DNA from: JACCZX01 sp963791315
Lineage (GTDB): Bacteria; Pseudomonadota; Gammaproteobacteria; Burkholderiales; Burkholderiaceae_F
Assembly: GCA_963791315.1 (NCBI GenBank)
Contig: CAWBRQ010000007.1
Location: 744,001 to 808,000 of the forward strand
Direction of reading: 5' to 3'
Length of the DNA: 64,000 nt
Positions 17,961 through 27,982 of the stretch are shown here, piece after piece. Under the pieces are notes generated by a model that saw only the letters and a program-made list of their open reading frames with translations, made no database searches and was not told the origin of the DNA. The translations under genes and the position numbers were made by a program. Position 1 is the stretch's first letter, and every line of letters begins with the position of its first letter.

Positions 17961-18598
17961 TTCAGTCGCTCTTTTGCCGCACAAGTTGAGCCATCGACGT
18001 GGCGTCGTCGCTGCTTGTTCTCCATTAGTCCTTCGACCACGCCGACGCGATCTTTTGCCGGCCGGTTCTGACTCACTTTCCACTTGCCGGTCAGTTGCGC
18101 AATCGGAACTTCGATGCCGACGATGGCGTTCGTCATCGTGTCGATGAAGTCCGATGGCGCGTCGGTGACCTTCCACGGGTCGCGACGCGGAGTCTCGTGC
18201 CGATTTGTCAGCTGCTCAACGAATCGGCGCACCCACGCACGGTCGTCGATCACTCGCAACGGCCCGCTCGCGTGGACCACCGCGTAATTCCAGGTTGGCA
18301 CTACCTTGCCATGCTCCTTCTTCGTCGCGTACCAGGAGGGCGAAATGTAGGTATGCGGACCTTGAAAGAGGACGAGTGCGTCAACCTGAGGCGAAAAGTC
18401 CTGCCACGCGTTATTGGCGCGGGCAAGATGGCCGCGCAGGGTGCCGAAAGGGGCAGGCTCCGGATCGATTTCGAACGGAATATGGTTGGCATCGAGTCCG
18501 GCTGAGGTCATGACGACCAGCGCGGCAAATGGGTGCGCACGAATCAAATCGTGCAACACATCGACGCGTGATTCAGCGAAATGGCTGGGTAGGTACAT
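17961..18598 (-). CDS. FMN-binding negative regulator, PaiB-like, late frameshift
   Basis: Family of split-barrel flavin-binding proteins, typified by PaiB. It begins MYLPSHFAESRVDVLHDLI, with FAALVVMTSAGLDANHIPFE, GTLRGHLARANNAW, VLFQGPHTYISPSWYATK and KVVPTWNYAVVHASGPLRV, and the signature KWKVSQNRPAKDRVGVVEGL. A frame change near 17995 restores the usual tail DDATSMAQLVRQKSD. About 212 residues when restored. Its start lies inside the 3' end of the iron ABC ATPase gene (55-base overlap), so the two are probably co-transcribed. The regulatory role is not demonstrated for most members. Confidence 0.85.
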
Positions 18599-19725
18599 GC
18601 ATCCCCCGGTCTGCACATCACTTTAACGGAAGTGCTGGCGGCTGCTTCTGCCGGAAAGGTAATTACGTGCTCGGCGTCGAGCCGAATACCAATTTTCTCG
18701 CCGATCGCATGATCATGGTGGCTCGGAACCAGCGCCAGAACTTCACGGCCGCTGGTCAGCCTCAGCGTGTACACAAAATCGCCGCCGCGAAATGTTTTGC
18801 GAACCACTTCGGCTTGTAGCGGGCTGGCGTCGTCATGCACGATATCGTCCGGGCGCAACAGCACATCGACGTACGAGCCGCCGTTCAACGCATCGGACGG
18901 CATCGTGTTCAGCGGCCATTTTCCGCGCAGCTCGCCCAACTCGATCTCGACATTCATCGACGTCAATACTTTGGCCGGCAAAAATACGCCTTCGCCGATA
19001 AAGTCCGCGACATAGCGCGTTGCCGGCCGGTGATATAGCTCGTACGGTCGGTCCCACTGCTCGATGCGGCCGACGTGCATCACGCCGACTTTATCGGCCA
19101 TGGCGAACGCCTCCTGCTGATCGTGCGTCACGAGCATCGCGGTGGTGCCGCTGGCTTTCAGTATCTGGCGCACTTCCGCGCCGAGTCGTGCACGCAAATC
19201 GACGTCGAGACTCGAAAACGGCTCGTCCATTAACAGCAGCGCAGGCCGTGGAGCGAGTGCGCGCGCCAGCGCGACACGCTGCTGCTGACCTCCGGATAGC
19301 TCGTGCGGATAACGGTCAGCGTGGGCGGCGAGGCCGACTAGGTCGATCATCTCGCGCACGCGCGATGTGCGCTCTGTGGGGCCCAGTGCCCGCAAGCCAA
19401 AGCCGATGTTGTCTCGCACCCGAAGGTGCGGGAACAATGCATAGTCCTGGAATACCAGCCCGATGCCACGCCTCTCGGTTGCGGCGGTGAAGTGCGGTCC
19501 GGACACCACGGCACCCGCAATTTCAATCGTTCCGTCATCGACGCCGACGAAACCCGCGATTGCACGCAGCAATGTCGTCTTACCGCAGCCTGAGCTGCCG
19601 ACCACGCAGCCGATTTCGCCCCGATCCAGCGACAGCGAAGCGCCGTCGATGACTGGCGTTGGATGGCCTGGATAGCCAACGCGCAATCGTTCGATGAGCA
19701 GAAGGGGGCGGTCGGAACTCAACAT
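18544..19725 (-). CDS. fbpC: Iron(III) ABC transporter ATP-binding protein, FbpC-like
   Basis: 393 residues. Walker A GSSGCGKTTLLRAI, Q-loop FQDYALFPHL, signature LSGGQQQRVALARAL, Walker B LLLMDEPFSSLD, switch VTHDQQEAFAM, then a TOBE-type C-terminal domain (VDVLLRPDDIVHDD). FbpC/CysA-type importer ATPase. It diverges from the permease gene, and a Fur-type box lies between the two starts. The final 18 residues run into the PaiB-like gene, and one indel near 18640 could have altered the true end. Confidence 0.87.
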   Translation of the reverse strand: MLSSDRPLLLIERLRVGYPGHPTPVIDGASLSLDRGEIGCVVGSSGCGKTTLLRAIAGFVGVDDGTIEIAGAVVSGPHFTAATERRGIGLVFQDYALFPHLRVRDNIGFGLRALGPTERTSRVREMIDLVGLAAHADRYPHELSGGQQQRVALARALAPRPALLLMDEPFSSLDVDLRARLGAEVRQILKASGTTAMLVTHDQQEAFAMADKVGVMHVGRIEQWDRPYELYHRPATRYVADFIGEGVFLPAKVLTSMNVEIELGELRGKWPLNTMPSDALNGGSYVDVLLRPDDIVHDDASPLQAEVVRKTFRGGDFVYTLRLTSGREVLALVPSHHDHAIGEKIGIRLDAEHVITFPAEAAASTSVKVMCRPGDACTYPAISLNHASMCCTI

Positions 19726-19744
19726 TTGGCCAGTCTAAGGTAGA

Positions 19745-19766
19745 TGCAATAATTCTCATTCGCATT
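19745..19766. promoter_or_regulatory. Fur-type operator between fbpC and fbpB
   Basis: Read on the minus strand, the site is AATGCGAATGAGAATTATTGCA. It contains GAATGAGAATTATT, close to the Fur consensus of interrupted GATAAT hexamers. The same 14-mer occurs on the plus strand at 51582–51595 upstream of fbpA. It sits between the divergent fbpC and fbpB starts, only 57 bp apart, so it would control both. Confidence 0.75.
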
Positions 19767-19782
19767 TAGGAGGGTTTTAGAC

Positions 19783-21509
19783 GTGAGTTTTCGAGCCACG
19801 AGTCAAGCTCTCGCTCGACCTCGACCTTTCTTCGGGATGTTGCGAGCCGAGCCGGGTCTGGGTCGCGCGCTATGTCTCGCGATCGTGTGCGCAGCAGTGG
19901 TCGCGCTGCCGGTGCTCAGCGTGTTCGCGCAGCTTCTGGCAGGCTGGAGAATCGGCCGACACGCTGCGGCATCTGCTCGCAACGGTGATTCCGTCGGCGC
20001 TAGCCGAGACGTCGTTGCTTGGCGTCTGGGTGATGGTGGGTGTCGTCGCGGTTGGAGCGGCCACCGCGTGGCTCGTGGCAACATGCGAATTCCCCGGTCG
20101 CCGAGCTTTCGAATGGGCACTGCTGCTGCCCCTCGCGATGCCGGCCTATATCGTCGCGTACGCGTACACCGACTATCTGCAATACGCCGGCCCGTTGCAG
20201 CAATTTCTGCGAGACAGTTTTAACTGGCAACGGGGCGACTACTGGTTCCCGCAGATTCGGTCCATTGGGGGCGCGGCGTTCGTATTCGTTGTCGTGCTGT
20301 ATCCGTATGTCTACCTGCTTGCGCGCACTGCATTTCTAGCGCGCACGGCGGCGATGATGGATGCAGCGCGGAGTCTCGGACAAACCGCGTGGCAAACGTG
20401 GTGGCGCGTCAACTTGCCGCTGGCGCGGCCGGCGATCGCGGCCGGCGCGCTGCTCGCGCTGATGGAGACGATCGCAGACTATGGAGCAGCGTCGTATTTC
20501 GGCCTGCAAACGTTTACCACATCGATTTACCGCGCGTGGTTTTCGCTTGGGGACCGGCTCGCGGCAAGCCAGCTCGCTGCTGTGTTGCTGCGTGCTGGTG
20601 TTGTTGTTGTTTTACGTTGAGCGCCGCGCGCGCGGGCGGGCGCGGTTTTTCACGCCGACGGCAAGCCAGCGTCCCGCTGCACGCGCTCGATTGCATGGCA
20701 CGCACAGCGCTGCGGCCTTTGCGCTCTGCGCGGCTCCGATCGCGCTCGGATTCGTGGTGCCGGTGCTGCTGCTGTTGCGACTGCTCGCGCCGGCTTGGCA
20801 AACGGTTGACTGGCGGCGCTACGCCGACTGGCTTTTCAATACGCTTTCGATCGGCTTTGCCGCTGCCGGGGTGGCGCTGGTCGTGGTGTTGTCGCTTGCA
20901 TACACCGCGCGCTCAACGATGCGCGGCGCACCGAGGGCACTCGTGCATGGTGCCGTGCGCCTGATGAGTTTGGGCTACGCGGTGCCGGGCGCGGTGATCG
21001 CGGTGGGTATTTTGGTACCGCTCGCGGCTTTCGATAACCGTGTGGATCAGGTGATGCATTCCACGTTTGGTGTCGGCACAGGATTGCTGTTGACCGGTTC
21101 GGTGTTCGCTCTGCTCTATGGGTACCTGGTTCGTTATTTCGCAGTTGCGTACCAGACCGTTGAAGCCGGCTTGGCGCGCATCACACCGGCGATGGACGCC
21201 AGCGCGCGCAGTCTCGGGAGCACACCATTCGACACCTTCATACGCGTCCACCTGCCGGTGTTGCGGCCGTCAGTGCTCGCCGCGTGTCTGCTTGTGTTCG
21301 TCGACGTGATGAAGGAGTTGCCGGCGACGCTCGTATTGCGGCCGTTTAACTTCGACACGCTGGCCGTAATTGCGTATCAGATGGCGAGCGACGAGCGACT
21401 GGGTCAGGCCGCGCTGCCCGCGTTGACGATCGTTGCGGCGGGTGTGATCCCGGTGACGTTGCTGTCGCGCGCCATTTCGCGCGCGTCCGAAGCGAATCGG
21501 TCCGCGTAG
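19783..21509 (+). CDS. fbpB: Iron(III) ABC transporter permease, FbpB-like, two frameshifts
   Basis: Two-module inner-membrane permease of about 575 residues. GTG 19783 has AGGAGG ten bases upstream. Frames change near 19950 and 20590. Each half carries the EAA-type cytoplasmic loop: DAARSLGQTAWQTWWRVNLP in the first, and DASARSLGSTPFDTFIRVHL in the second, where the coupling helix meets FbpC. About 12 hydrophobic segments. The doubled architecture and the ETIADYGAASYFGLQT and DVMKELPATLVLRPF motifs are typical of FbpB/SfuB. No binding protein is adjacent; a candidate is at 51.7 kb. Confidence 0.88.
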
Positions 21510-21541
21510 ACTGCGCGCGCTGCAGCGATGACGAGGTGCCG

Positions 21542-22236
21542 ATGGGTTATGTGTTTGCAGCGCCGCCGCAAGCGGTCGTGCCGGTCGACGGCACCAGCGA
21601 GTTGTTTCCGGTGCATCGCATCTACTGTGTGGGCCGCAACTACGCGGAACACGCGAAGGAGATGGGGTTTTCCGAGCGCGAGGCGCCGTTTTTTTTCGGC
21701 AAGCCGGCGGATGCTGTCTTGCCTGTGCCGTTCGGCACGACGGCGGAGCTTCCCTATCCTGGCGAAACGGCGAACCTGCATCACGAGATCGAGCTTGTCG
21801 TAGCGATCGGCAAGAGCGGCGCAAACATCGTCGCAGCTGACGCCGCGAAGTACATCTACGGCTACGCGGTCGGGCTCGATATGACGCGGCGCGACCTGCA
21901 AATCGCATTGCGCGACAAGGGGCGTCCATGGGACGTCGCCAAAGGCTTCGATTACTCGGCGCCGATTTCACCGATCAAGACGATCGCAGCCACGGGCGAG
22001 ATCCTGGACGCGCAGATCTGGCTGAACGTTAACGGCGTGCGACGGCAGGCGAGCACGACCGCGAAGCTGATTTGGAGCGTCAACGAAACCATCGAGCATC
22101 TCTCGAGTTTTTCGATTTGCGCCCCGGCGATCTCATCTACACCGGCACGCCGGAAGGCGTCGGTGCGGTTCAGCGCGGTGATGAACTCGACGGCGGCATC
22201 GAGAAGATTGGTGCACTGAAAGTGAAGGTCGTCTAG
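21542..22236 (+). CDS. Fumarylacetoacetate hydrolase-family protein (fumarylpyruvate/acylpyruvate hydrolase type), one frameshift
   Basis: C–C hydrolase using a divalent metal. Marks: IYCVGRNYAEHAKEMG, FFFGKPADAVLPVP, LHHEIELVVAIGKSG (His-x-Glu-x-Glu metal ligands), GLDMTRRDLQ, AKGFDYSAPISP. A frame change near 22105 in a T run restores FDLRPGDLIYTGTPEGVGAV and the stop TAG 22234. About 231 residues, the size of NagK/YcgM-type enzymes. ATG 21542 has GACGAGG just upstream. With the zeta-class isomerase gene 17 bp downstream it would complete ring-fission steps of the gentisate type (maleylpyruvate to fumarylpyruvate to fumarate + pyruvate). No dioxygenase is in the window. Confidence 0.86.
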
Positions 22237-22253
22237 CCACTCGAGTTGTCGCA

Positions 22254-22904
22254 ATGATCAAGCTCTACAACTATTTTCGAAGCTCCGCGTCGTATCGGGT
22301 TCGCATCGCGCTGAACTTGAAGGGCCTGCCATACGAGTACGCGCCGGTGCACTTGCTAAAGGATGGGGGCGAGCAACTTGCGCCTTCGTTTCGCGCGCTG
22401 AATCCCGAGTCGCTGGTGCCGGTGCTCGACGACGATGGCAAAGTGCTTACGCAATCGCTTGCGATCATCGAGTACCTGGAAGAAACACGGCCCGAGCCGC
22501 CGCTACTGCCGCGCGACGCGGCCGAGCGTGCATACGTAAGAAGTGTTGCCTTGGCAATCGCGTGCGAGATCCATCCGCTCAACAATCTGCGCGTGCTGCG
22601 TTACCTGGTCAAGACGCTAGGCGCGAGTGAGGATCAGAAGAACGCGTGGTACCGGCATTGGGTCGAGCAGGGGCTGGCATCGATCGAAACCCGGCTGGTT
22701 GCCGAGCGACGCAGCGGCCGCTACGCACTCGGCGACGCCGTCACGCTGGCCGAAGTGTTCATCGTGCCGCAGATCTTCAACGCCCAGCGCATGGACTGCA
22801 AGCTCGATGCAGTGCCGACCGTCATGCGGATCTTCGACAGCTGCATGCAGCTCCCGGCGTTTATCGACGCGCAGCCGTCCGCGCAGCCGGACGCCGGTAG
22901 TTAG
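22254..22904 (+). CDS. maiA: Maleylacetoacetate/maleylpyruvate isomerase (zeta-class GST)
   Basis: 216 residues, complete. The thioredoxin-like N-terminal domain has the glutathione-site motif YFRSSASYRVRIALNLKG, then NPESLVPVLDDDG and LTQSLAIIEYLEET. The helical C-terminal domain has IACEIHPLNNLRVLRYL and GDAVTLAEVFIVPQIFNA. Glutathione-dependent cis–trans isomerase. Pairing with the fumarylpyruvate hydrolase-type gene upstream favours maleylpyruvate (gentisate route), but sequence alone does not separate it from the tyrosine-route MaiA. Its stop overlaps the convergent mltB stop by 4 bp. Confidence 0.9.
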   Translation: MIKLYNYFRSSASYRVRIALNLKGLPYEYAPVHLLKDGGEQLAPSFRALNPESLVPVLDDDGKVLTQSLAIIEYLEETRPEPPLLPRDAAERAYVRSVALAIACEIHPLNNLRVLRYLVKTLGASEDQKNAWYRHWVEQGLASIETRLVAERRSGRYALGDAVTLAEVFIVPQIFNAQRMDCKLDAVPTVMRIFDSCMQLPAFIDAQPSAQPDAGS

Positions 22905-23908
22905 CGCGCGAGAGCCTGCGCAATCGCGCGCGACAGATCCACCACGGCGCTCGCATAGAAATAGCTGCGGTTGTAGTGCAGCAGCGCGCTGAAGTTCACC
23001 GTTCCGACGCGATACAGACGCTCGACATCGGTGCCGTTGACGATTGGCAAGTCGATGACCAGCACTTGCGTATCGAGAGGCAAGGACACATCGCCTTCGA
23101 CACCCGCCGCAATTGCATCCGACCATGTGACCACGGCGTCGATGCCGCGCCCGAGCGCGTCGACGATCGCTTCGTCAGCTGTCGCGTCGAAAACAATCGG
23201 GGTGTCCCGCTGCCATCCATGCGCGACCAGAAAGCTCGCCACCGAGCCTATCGCATCGGCGGGGCTATTCGCCAAATCAACGCGCCCATCGCCGTCGAAG
23301 TCGACTGCGTGGCGACGGATCGAGCCCGGCATGAACTGCGGCAGCCCAAGCGCCCCCGCAAACGATCCCTTGATCGTCAACGGATCGGCGTTCTGCTCGC
23401 GGACCAGCAAAAAAAACTCCGTCAGCTGTTGCCGGTAGTACTCAGCGCGGCGCAGATAGTCGAATGAGAGGGTGACCAGCGCATCGAGCGTACGAAAATT
23501 GCCGGTGATGCGGCCGTAGTGCGTCTCGACTCCGATGATCGCTGCGATGATTTCGGCCGGCACGCCGAACTCGCGCTCCGCGCGCTCCATTGCCACTTGA
23601 TGATTGCGCACGAATGCGGCGCCGGCTTGCACGCGCGACTCGTCCAGGTAGCGGGAGCGATAGTCGAGCCAGTTACGCTGGCCGAACGCGATCGGCGGTT
23701 GCATGTAGCGCTCGACGGCGGGCGAATAACGCGCCTGGCTCAACCAGCGCTCGATGCGCTGGCGTTCGAAGCCGTGCTGGATCGTCAATTCGTCGATGAA
23801 CTGCTGCACCTCCGCGCGCTGCAGGTATGGTGCGCGCGTTTCGGACAGTGCCGCCGGCGCTATCGCCAGCGCCAGCGCCGCCAGCATCAGGCGCCGCTTG
23901 TACTTCAT
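22901..23908 (-). CDS. mltB: Lytic murein transglycosylase B
   Basis: 335 residues from ATG 23908. A signal peptide (KRRLMLAALALAIAPAALS) without an obvious lipobox Cys suggests a soluble periplasmic form. The SLT2 domain shows EIIAAIIGVETHYGRITGNF, where the Glu of VETHYG is catalytic, then YYRQQLTEFFLL, SFAGALGLPQFMPGSIRRHA and the VDFDGDGRVDLANSPADAIG metal-type loop. It cleaves peptidoglycan to 1,6-anhydroMurNAc products. A longer open frame upstream has no family match, so the start is set at the signal peptide. The transglutaminase gene ends 7 bp upstream. Confidence 0.92.
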   Translation of the reverse strand: MKYKRRLMLAALALAIAPAALSETRAPYLQRAEVQQFIDELTIQHGFERQRIERWLSQARYSPAVERYMQPPIAFGQRNWLDYRSRYLDESRVQAGAAFVRNHQVAMERAEREFGVPAEIIAAIIGVETHYGRITGNFRTLDALVTLSFDYLRRAEYYRQQLTEFFLLVREQNADPLTIKGSFAGALGLPQFMPGSIRRHAVDFDGDGRVDLANSPADAIGSVASFLVAHGWQRDTPIVFDATADEAIVDALGRGIDAVVTWSDAIAAGVEGDVSLPLDTQVLVIDLPIVNGTDVERLYRVGTVNFSALLHYNRSYFYASAVVDLSRAIAQALAR

Positions 23909-23915
23909 GTCCCGC

Positions 23916-25994
23916 TCATGCGCCAATACTACGCGGGCGAAACTCGCGAATCGCGCGCCGCAGCGCTCGGATATCGGCGCGCACAACGCCTTCCGACGTG
24001 CGCGAATACCGCATCCGTTCGATGCGTGACAGCAGCTTGCGCGCACGTTTGGCGTCGGCCGGAACGAGCGCGCGTTTGCTGCGCGCGTATAGCTCGCGCG
24101 GTCCAAGATGCTCGGCCGTTCTAACACCGGCGCGATCAAGCCGATCGCGCATCAATCGAAACGCATCTCCCAGCGGGTCGCGCTCGGTTCGGGTGCGCAA
24201 AGAGAGCATGGCCATTGCGGCAAGCACGATCGTCACCAGGACGGCCATTACCAGCGCCAGGCTTTCCCAGTTGGGTGTCAGCCCGAGCAGCCCGATCAAG
24301 TCGCGCTGGCGCTCTTGCGAGTACGACAGCACCCACTGGTTCCACGAGTTTTGCACCGCCTCCCAGTTGAACCGTATCGAGCGCAACCAAGTAAAGGTGC
24401 TTGCACCGCCCGGCAGTGAAATTCCCGCCTGGCGTGCGATTTCGCTTGCCCCCTGATCGATGCGCACGCGGTGCAACGACCGCCGTCGGATCGACACGTA
24501 CCCAGCCGCGGCCCTGTAGCCACACTTCGGACCACGCGTGCGCATCGGATTGCCGGATCGTCATGAAGCCATCGACCGGATTGAGCTCGCCGCCCTGGTA
24601 TCCGGTCACGACACGCGCAGGAACGTCGAGGGCACGCATCAGGAATACGAAAGCCGACGCATAGTGTTCGCAGTAGCCCTGCCGCGTGTCGAAGAGAAAT
24701 TCGTCGATCGAATTTCGACCCAACCTCGGCGGTGACAGCGTGTATTCGTAGCCGCCGCGCCGCAGGTGCTCGAGTGTCGCGCGCACGCGGTCGGCGTCGT
24801 TACCCGAGCGGGTGCGAATTTCCTCAGCTAATTCCAGCGTGCGCGGGTTGTACGTTGGTGGCAGATCCAGCCAATTGCGGCGCTCGGCGGCGCTCGAGTC
24901 GGCATTGAAGCGATACGTCGTGTACGAGCGCATCTCGTAGCGCAAGCGCTGGCGAACCAGGTCGTTTGTAACGATCCGCATATCCGGTGTGATGCGCGGC
25001 GTAAATTCGTTGGTCACTGGCAGCATCGCGGGTGCGTCGAGCGCAAACAGCCAGTCGCGGCTATGTGGCTCAAGCGTCACGGTGTACGCAACGGCCGAAC
25101 GAGCGTCGCCTTGAATTGAAGGATTTGCCGCTTCGCCGGCCCGTTGCTGCAGCGGCACCCAAGTTCGACCGTTGAACGAGCCGAACACTGGCCCGCGCCA
25201 GTACAGTTTGTCGTTGCTCGGCGCTGGGCCGTCGAACTTGACTCGAAATGCGATCTCGGTGGATTCGAGCAACTTGCTGATCGTCCCGGGCGACATCGAG
25301 TTCGACAGTCCCGTGTTGCCGCTCGCCGAGTCCCCCGGTGTGCCCCACAGCGGGCCCGAGATGCGAGGAAACAATACAAACAAGACAGCGGTCAACGGCA
25401 CCGCCTTCAGCAACGTCAGCCCGACCATCTTGAACTTGCGTCCGGCCGGCAAGTCGGTTTCGTCGAGGTTCACGCTGATCAATACGAAGAACAAGGCGGT
25501 CACCGCAGCAACGCCATTGCCGCCACGTGTATTTCCTGGCCGTTGAGAAACTGCGTTAACAAAATGAAAAACGACAGGAAGATGACGACAAAGATGTCGC
25601 GTCGCGCGCGCATCTCCAGCAGCTTCAACGCCATTAGCAGCAGCAGGAACGTCACGCCGGCTTGTTGGCCGACCAGTGTGCGGTACTGCAGGTAGACCGC
25701 CGCACTGGCGGCGATTAGTAGCGGGAACATCAACAGGCGGCTTGGGATCGGGCGCTGCGTCACCGTCAGAAACGCGCGCCAGATGAGAAGCAGCACGAGA
25801 ACAGCTGTCGCCCACCAGACCAGATGCTCGAAATGCGGAATGACGACGAAGGTGACCGCGAGCAACAGCACCAGCATGTCGCGCCGCTCGCGCGCCGCAC
25901 TTGATACCTGCGGCGCAAACAACAACGTAAACGGCGCGAAGAACCGTGCAAGCTTGGCGCGCAGCGTGGGGGCGGGTTGAGCGACCGCAGACAT
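23916..25994 (-). CDS. DUF3488/transglutaminase-like membrane protein (TgpA-type), two frameshifts
   Basis: About 692 residues when restored. The N-terminal third has several membrane helices (DMLVLLLAVTFVVIPHF, LLMFPLLIAASAAVYLQY). After a shift near 25505, a periplasmic domain with a transglutaminase core follows. It has the Cys of DTRQGYCEHYASAFVFLMR, the His of SDAHAWSEVWLQGRGW and the Asp of VDPTAV. A shift near 24475 leads to the last helix (LALVMAVLVTIVLAAMAML) and a cytoplasmic tail. Matches TgpA of Pseudomonas, essential there though its substrate is unclear. It is third in the moxR–DUF58–tgpA operon, starting 8 bp after the DUF58 stop. Confidence 0.87.
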
Positions 25995-26002
25995 GCGAGC
26001 CT

Positions 26003-27027
26003 CTAACCGATGCAAACGGCAAGAGCCGTCAGGCAATGCTCGCGATGCGCCGCACCGCTGCCTATGAAAATCATCGCGTCGGGAAGCTTCAGTCCGTACC
26101 GCATGTGCGAAGCATCGGCATCGAGCACCCAGCGTGTCAAGCGCGACAGCCGTCCCTCGATGCCAAGAACTTCGGGCAGCTCCTCGATAGTCAAGCATCA
26201 ATTCGCCGCCACCAGCCGCCTCGAACTGCTTGACCGATAGCTCGTCCGATCGCGCTGCGAGCTTCCACGCAATCATCTTCTGCGCATCGCCGGGCTGATA
26301 CGGGCGCACGCCCGCGAAGTCATCTCCACTGGATGCCATGCCTGCCGTTTCGCCGACGCCAGCACCCGTGAACGGCATCGGCGGCGCGTCGAATTCGGGT
26401 GCGGGATAGACCATCGCGGTCAGCGCCGGCGTGAAGTAGGCCCACGCGCGCCAGAGCCCGAACGGATAGCGCGTCTCGATCGTGATGCGCCGGGCCGGCA
26501 GGCGGCCTCGAATCGGGGCGGGCAAAGGCACTGCGACCGGGCGCAAACCGCGCGCCGGTAGCTCAATCGTGATTGTCGGCAGTTCGCGCTCGCGCAGCGT
26601 TTTGCTGAACAGGCGGCTGAAAGGGAAGCCCGCTTCCGAAGGCGGCGCAAAGGAAAACCGTAACGCGAAGCGGTCGACGGTCGTCGGATTGGTCACATTG
26701 ATTTCGAACGCGGCCACGTCACCTGCGATAGACCGGCTCGACCTGCACGCCTCGCAGGACGACCTGCGCGAGATTCGAATGCGTGTTGTGCATGCCGACG
26801 ATCGCCATGCTGGCGACGAGAAAGGTCAGCAGATAGCCCAGCTGCAACATGTAGTTGATCGAGCCGATCAATAGAATCAACGTGACGACGCCGAACGCAA
26901 GTCCGGGCGCAGTGGGCAGGATGTAGACGCGGCGCCGGTCCAGCGTCACGTCGCCGGCCTCGGGGCCATGTCGGCCAGCGATCCAGTCGGCAATCTTCAC
27001 GACCACCGCGTTAGCGGCAATACTCAT
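26003..27027 (-). CDS. DUF58 domain protein, two frameshifts
   Basis: About 341 residues when restored. Starts SIAANAVVVKIADWIAGRHG. Two membrane helices follow (GLAFGVVTLILLIGSINYML, LGYLLTFLVASMAIVGM). Frame change near 26725, then the DUF58 core SGDDFAGVRPYQPGDAQKMI and AWKLAARSDELSVKQFEAAG. A second change near 26195 leads to EELPEVLGIEGRLSRLTRWV. The von-Willebrand-like region partners MoxR ATPases in other bacteria. It sits 5 bp after moxR and before tgpA. Biochemical activity unknown. Confidence 0.85.
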
Positions 27028-27032
27028 CGGAT

Positions 27033-27956
27033 CTAGGGTACCGGTACGGCGGCGATCAGCTGAGACACGAGTTCCTTGCCGTGCAACGCCCGTCCCGTCT
27101 CGCGACTGGTGGCATGCAAGCGATGTCCGGCAACGCACGGCATGATGTTCTGCACGTCTTCCGGAATCACGTGTTCGCGGCCGTCGAGCCACGCCCACGC
27201 GCGTGCTGCGGCGAGCAATGCCAGGCCGCCACGCGGACTTAATCCTTCCGCGTACTTGCCCGAGGCGCGCGTGTGCGCAATCAACGACTGCACGTAGTCG
27301 AGCAGCGCGGCGGACACGTAGACCTTCTTGGCTTCTGCCTGCGCCGCCAGCAGATCGGCAGGCCGCGCGGTTGCATCGAGTGACTTCAGCATGTCGCGCC
27401 GCGCTTCGCCGGACAACAGCGAACGCTCGGCTGCACGATCAGGGTAGCCCAGGCTGATGCACATCAAAAAACGATCGAGCTGCGATTCTGGCAGCGGAAA
27501 CGTGCCGACCTGATGCAGCGGATTTTGCGTCGCAATCACGAAGAACGGATTCGGCAACGGCCGCGACAAACCGTCAACGGACACCTGGCTCTCTTCCATC
27601 GCCTCGAGCAGCGCGCTTTGAGTCTTGGGGCTGGCGCGATTGATCTCGTCGGCCAGCAGTACTTCGGTGAAGATTGGACCGGGATGGAACACGAACTGCC
27701 CGCTGTTGCGCTCATAAACCGAAACCCCAATCACGTCCGATGGCAGCAGATCGCTGGTGAACTGTATGCGCCGAAACGGCAGCCCCATCGAGATTGCGAT
27801 CGCGTGCGCCATCGTGGTCTTGCCGACCCCCGGTGCGTCTTCGATCAACAGATGCCCGCCGGCCAGCAGGCACGTCAGGCTCTGCCGGATCTGCAGCGTC
27901 TTGCCGACGATGATCTGGCCGATCTGCGTGGCGGTCGCTCGAAACTTCACTAACAT
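27033..27956 (-). CDS. MoxR-family AAA+ ATPase
   Basis: 307 residues, complete. Walker A EDAPGVGKTTMAHAIA, Walker B EVLLADEINRASPKTQSAL, sensor 1 FFVIATQNPLHQVGTFPLPE, arginine-finger region ESQLDRFLM, and the C-terminal lid with GLSPRGGLALLAAARAWAW. Chaperone-like ATPase that acts with the DUF58 partner encoded next. First gene of the moxR–DUF58–tgpA operon. It diverges from the HDAC-like gene with only 26 bp between start codons, so the two promoters must overlap each other or the opposite gene. Confidence 0.92.
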   Translation of the reverse strand: MLVKFRATATQIGQIIVGKTLQIRQSLTCLLAGGHLLIEDAPGVGKTTMAHAIAISMGLPFRRIQFTSDLLPSDVIGVSVYERNSGQFVFHPGPIFTEVLLADEINRASPKTQSALLEAMEESQVSVDGLSRPLPNPFFVIATQNPLHQVGTFPLPESQLDRFLMCISLGYPDRAAERSLLSGEARRDMLKSLDATARPADLLAAQAEAKKVYVSAALLDYVQSLIAHTRASGKYAEGLSPRGGLALLAAARAWAWLDGREHVIPEDVQNIMPCVAGHRLHATSRETGRALHGKELVSQLIAAVPVP

Positions 27957-27982
27957 GGCGCTGTTGGTGTGGGAGACAGTGA

